A stretch of 64,000 bases of DNA from Sorex araneus (lineage: Eukaryota; Chordata; Mammalia; Eulipotyphla; Soricidae). Position 1 is the first letter of the stretch. Each line of letters starts with the position of its first letter. A program made the translations under genes and the position numbers. The stretch is taken from positions 100,412,328-100,476,327 of the forward strand of contig NC_073303.1 of NCBI RefSeq assembly GCF_027595985.1. The letters run 5' to 3'. Below, piece after piece: positions 63,862 to 64,000 of this stretch. The notes below the pieces were generated by a model. That model saw only the letters and a program-made list of their open reading frames with translations, had not been told where the DNA came from and did not search any database.

Positions 63862-64000
63862 GAGGGCATCTTCTTTGCCTTCAAGCAGTCAAACAATGGC
63901 GTTTGGACCTCAGACCAACAAAGCTTATAGTCGAGGAGGAAAGCAAGACTCAGAATACCCAGACCCTTCCTCCCAGCACAGGAATGAGCAAATGCGGCCA

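Noticed and set aside
63085-63930. 281-codon plus-strand frame
   Set aside because: Its C-terminal two thirds are antisense L1 3' UTR; no recognisable protein.

Overview
The window is mammalian nuclear DNA, almost certainly from a shrew (Soricidae; Sorex araneus is the best guess). The diagnostic signal is dozens of copies of a tRNA-derived SINE whose head carries a pol III A box (tagcacagcgggtaggg) and B box (ggttcgattcc), known to me as the SOR family of shrews. No bacterial or organellar features are present. I can support no host protein-coding exon, no intact retrotransposon ORF and no functional RNA gene. The long open frames are repeat shadows or chance frames. The stretch reads as intronic or intergenic DNA built up by retroposition.

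Family names used here are mine. SOR-A is the SINE with the tRNA head, a body ending in gtgtgacccaaaaagc and a poly-A tail (L1-type tail). SOR-R has the same tRNA head but a different body and no poly-A; its 3' end matches the 3' end of an RTE LINE. SOR-C is an older, longer (about 250-300 base), heavily decayed tRNA-type SINE. ID-like elements are short tRNA-Ala-like heads. L1 copies are mostly 5'-truncated 3' ends. Ancient MIR and L2 fragments, common to all mammals, sit in the single-copy parts.

Layout: 0-5 kb holds SOR copies, MIRs, a GATA/CACCC motif cluster (2.35-2.52 kb) and a decayed RTE reverse-transcriptase fragment (3.54-4.4 kb). 5-7 kb holds an 87-base near-perfect hairpin, a (GT)n and a head-to-head SINE pair. 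7.96-10.44 kb is the longest L1 (minus strand, ORF2 C-terminal half plus 3' UTR) with a SOR-A inserted in it. 10.6-17.5 kb has two older L1 pieces and single-copy DNA. 18.5-25.6 kb is SINE-dense, with an inverted and a direct local duplication and a composite SOR-R. 25.6-32.5 kb is the most single-copy part, with MIRs and a GC-rich block at 30.8-31.5 kb. 32.5-37 kb contains two long polypurine tracts, a U2 snRNA fragment and a 155-base local duplication. 37-49 kb alternates SINEs, an L1 insertion with clear target-site duplications, an LTR-like repeat pair with a 70-base identical core, and a third polypurine tract. 49-64 kb is SINE and L1 3'-end rich.

The most informative story is the RTE and its SINE partner. 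The RTE fragment reads most like nematode-type RTE elements, and from memory a published report describes horizontal transfer of an RTE between parasitic nematodes and the common shrew. The 3' tail of every SOR-R copy encodes, in one frame, the same last residues (YW.PLEQI...RDD) as the end of that RTE reading frame. This implies that a resident shrew tRNA-SINE captured the tail of the RTE and used its machinery, while sister SOR-A copies kept using L1.
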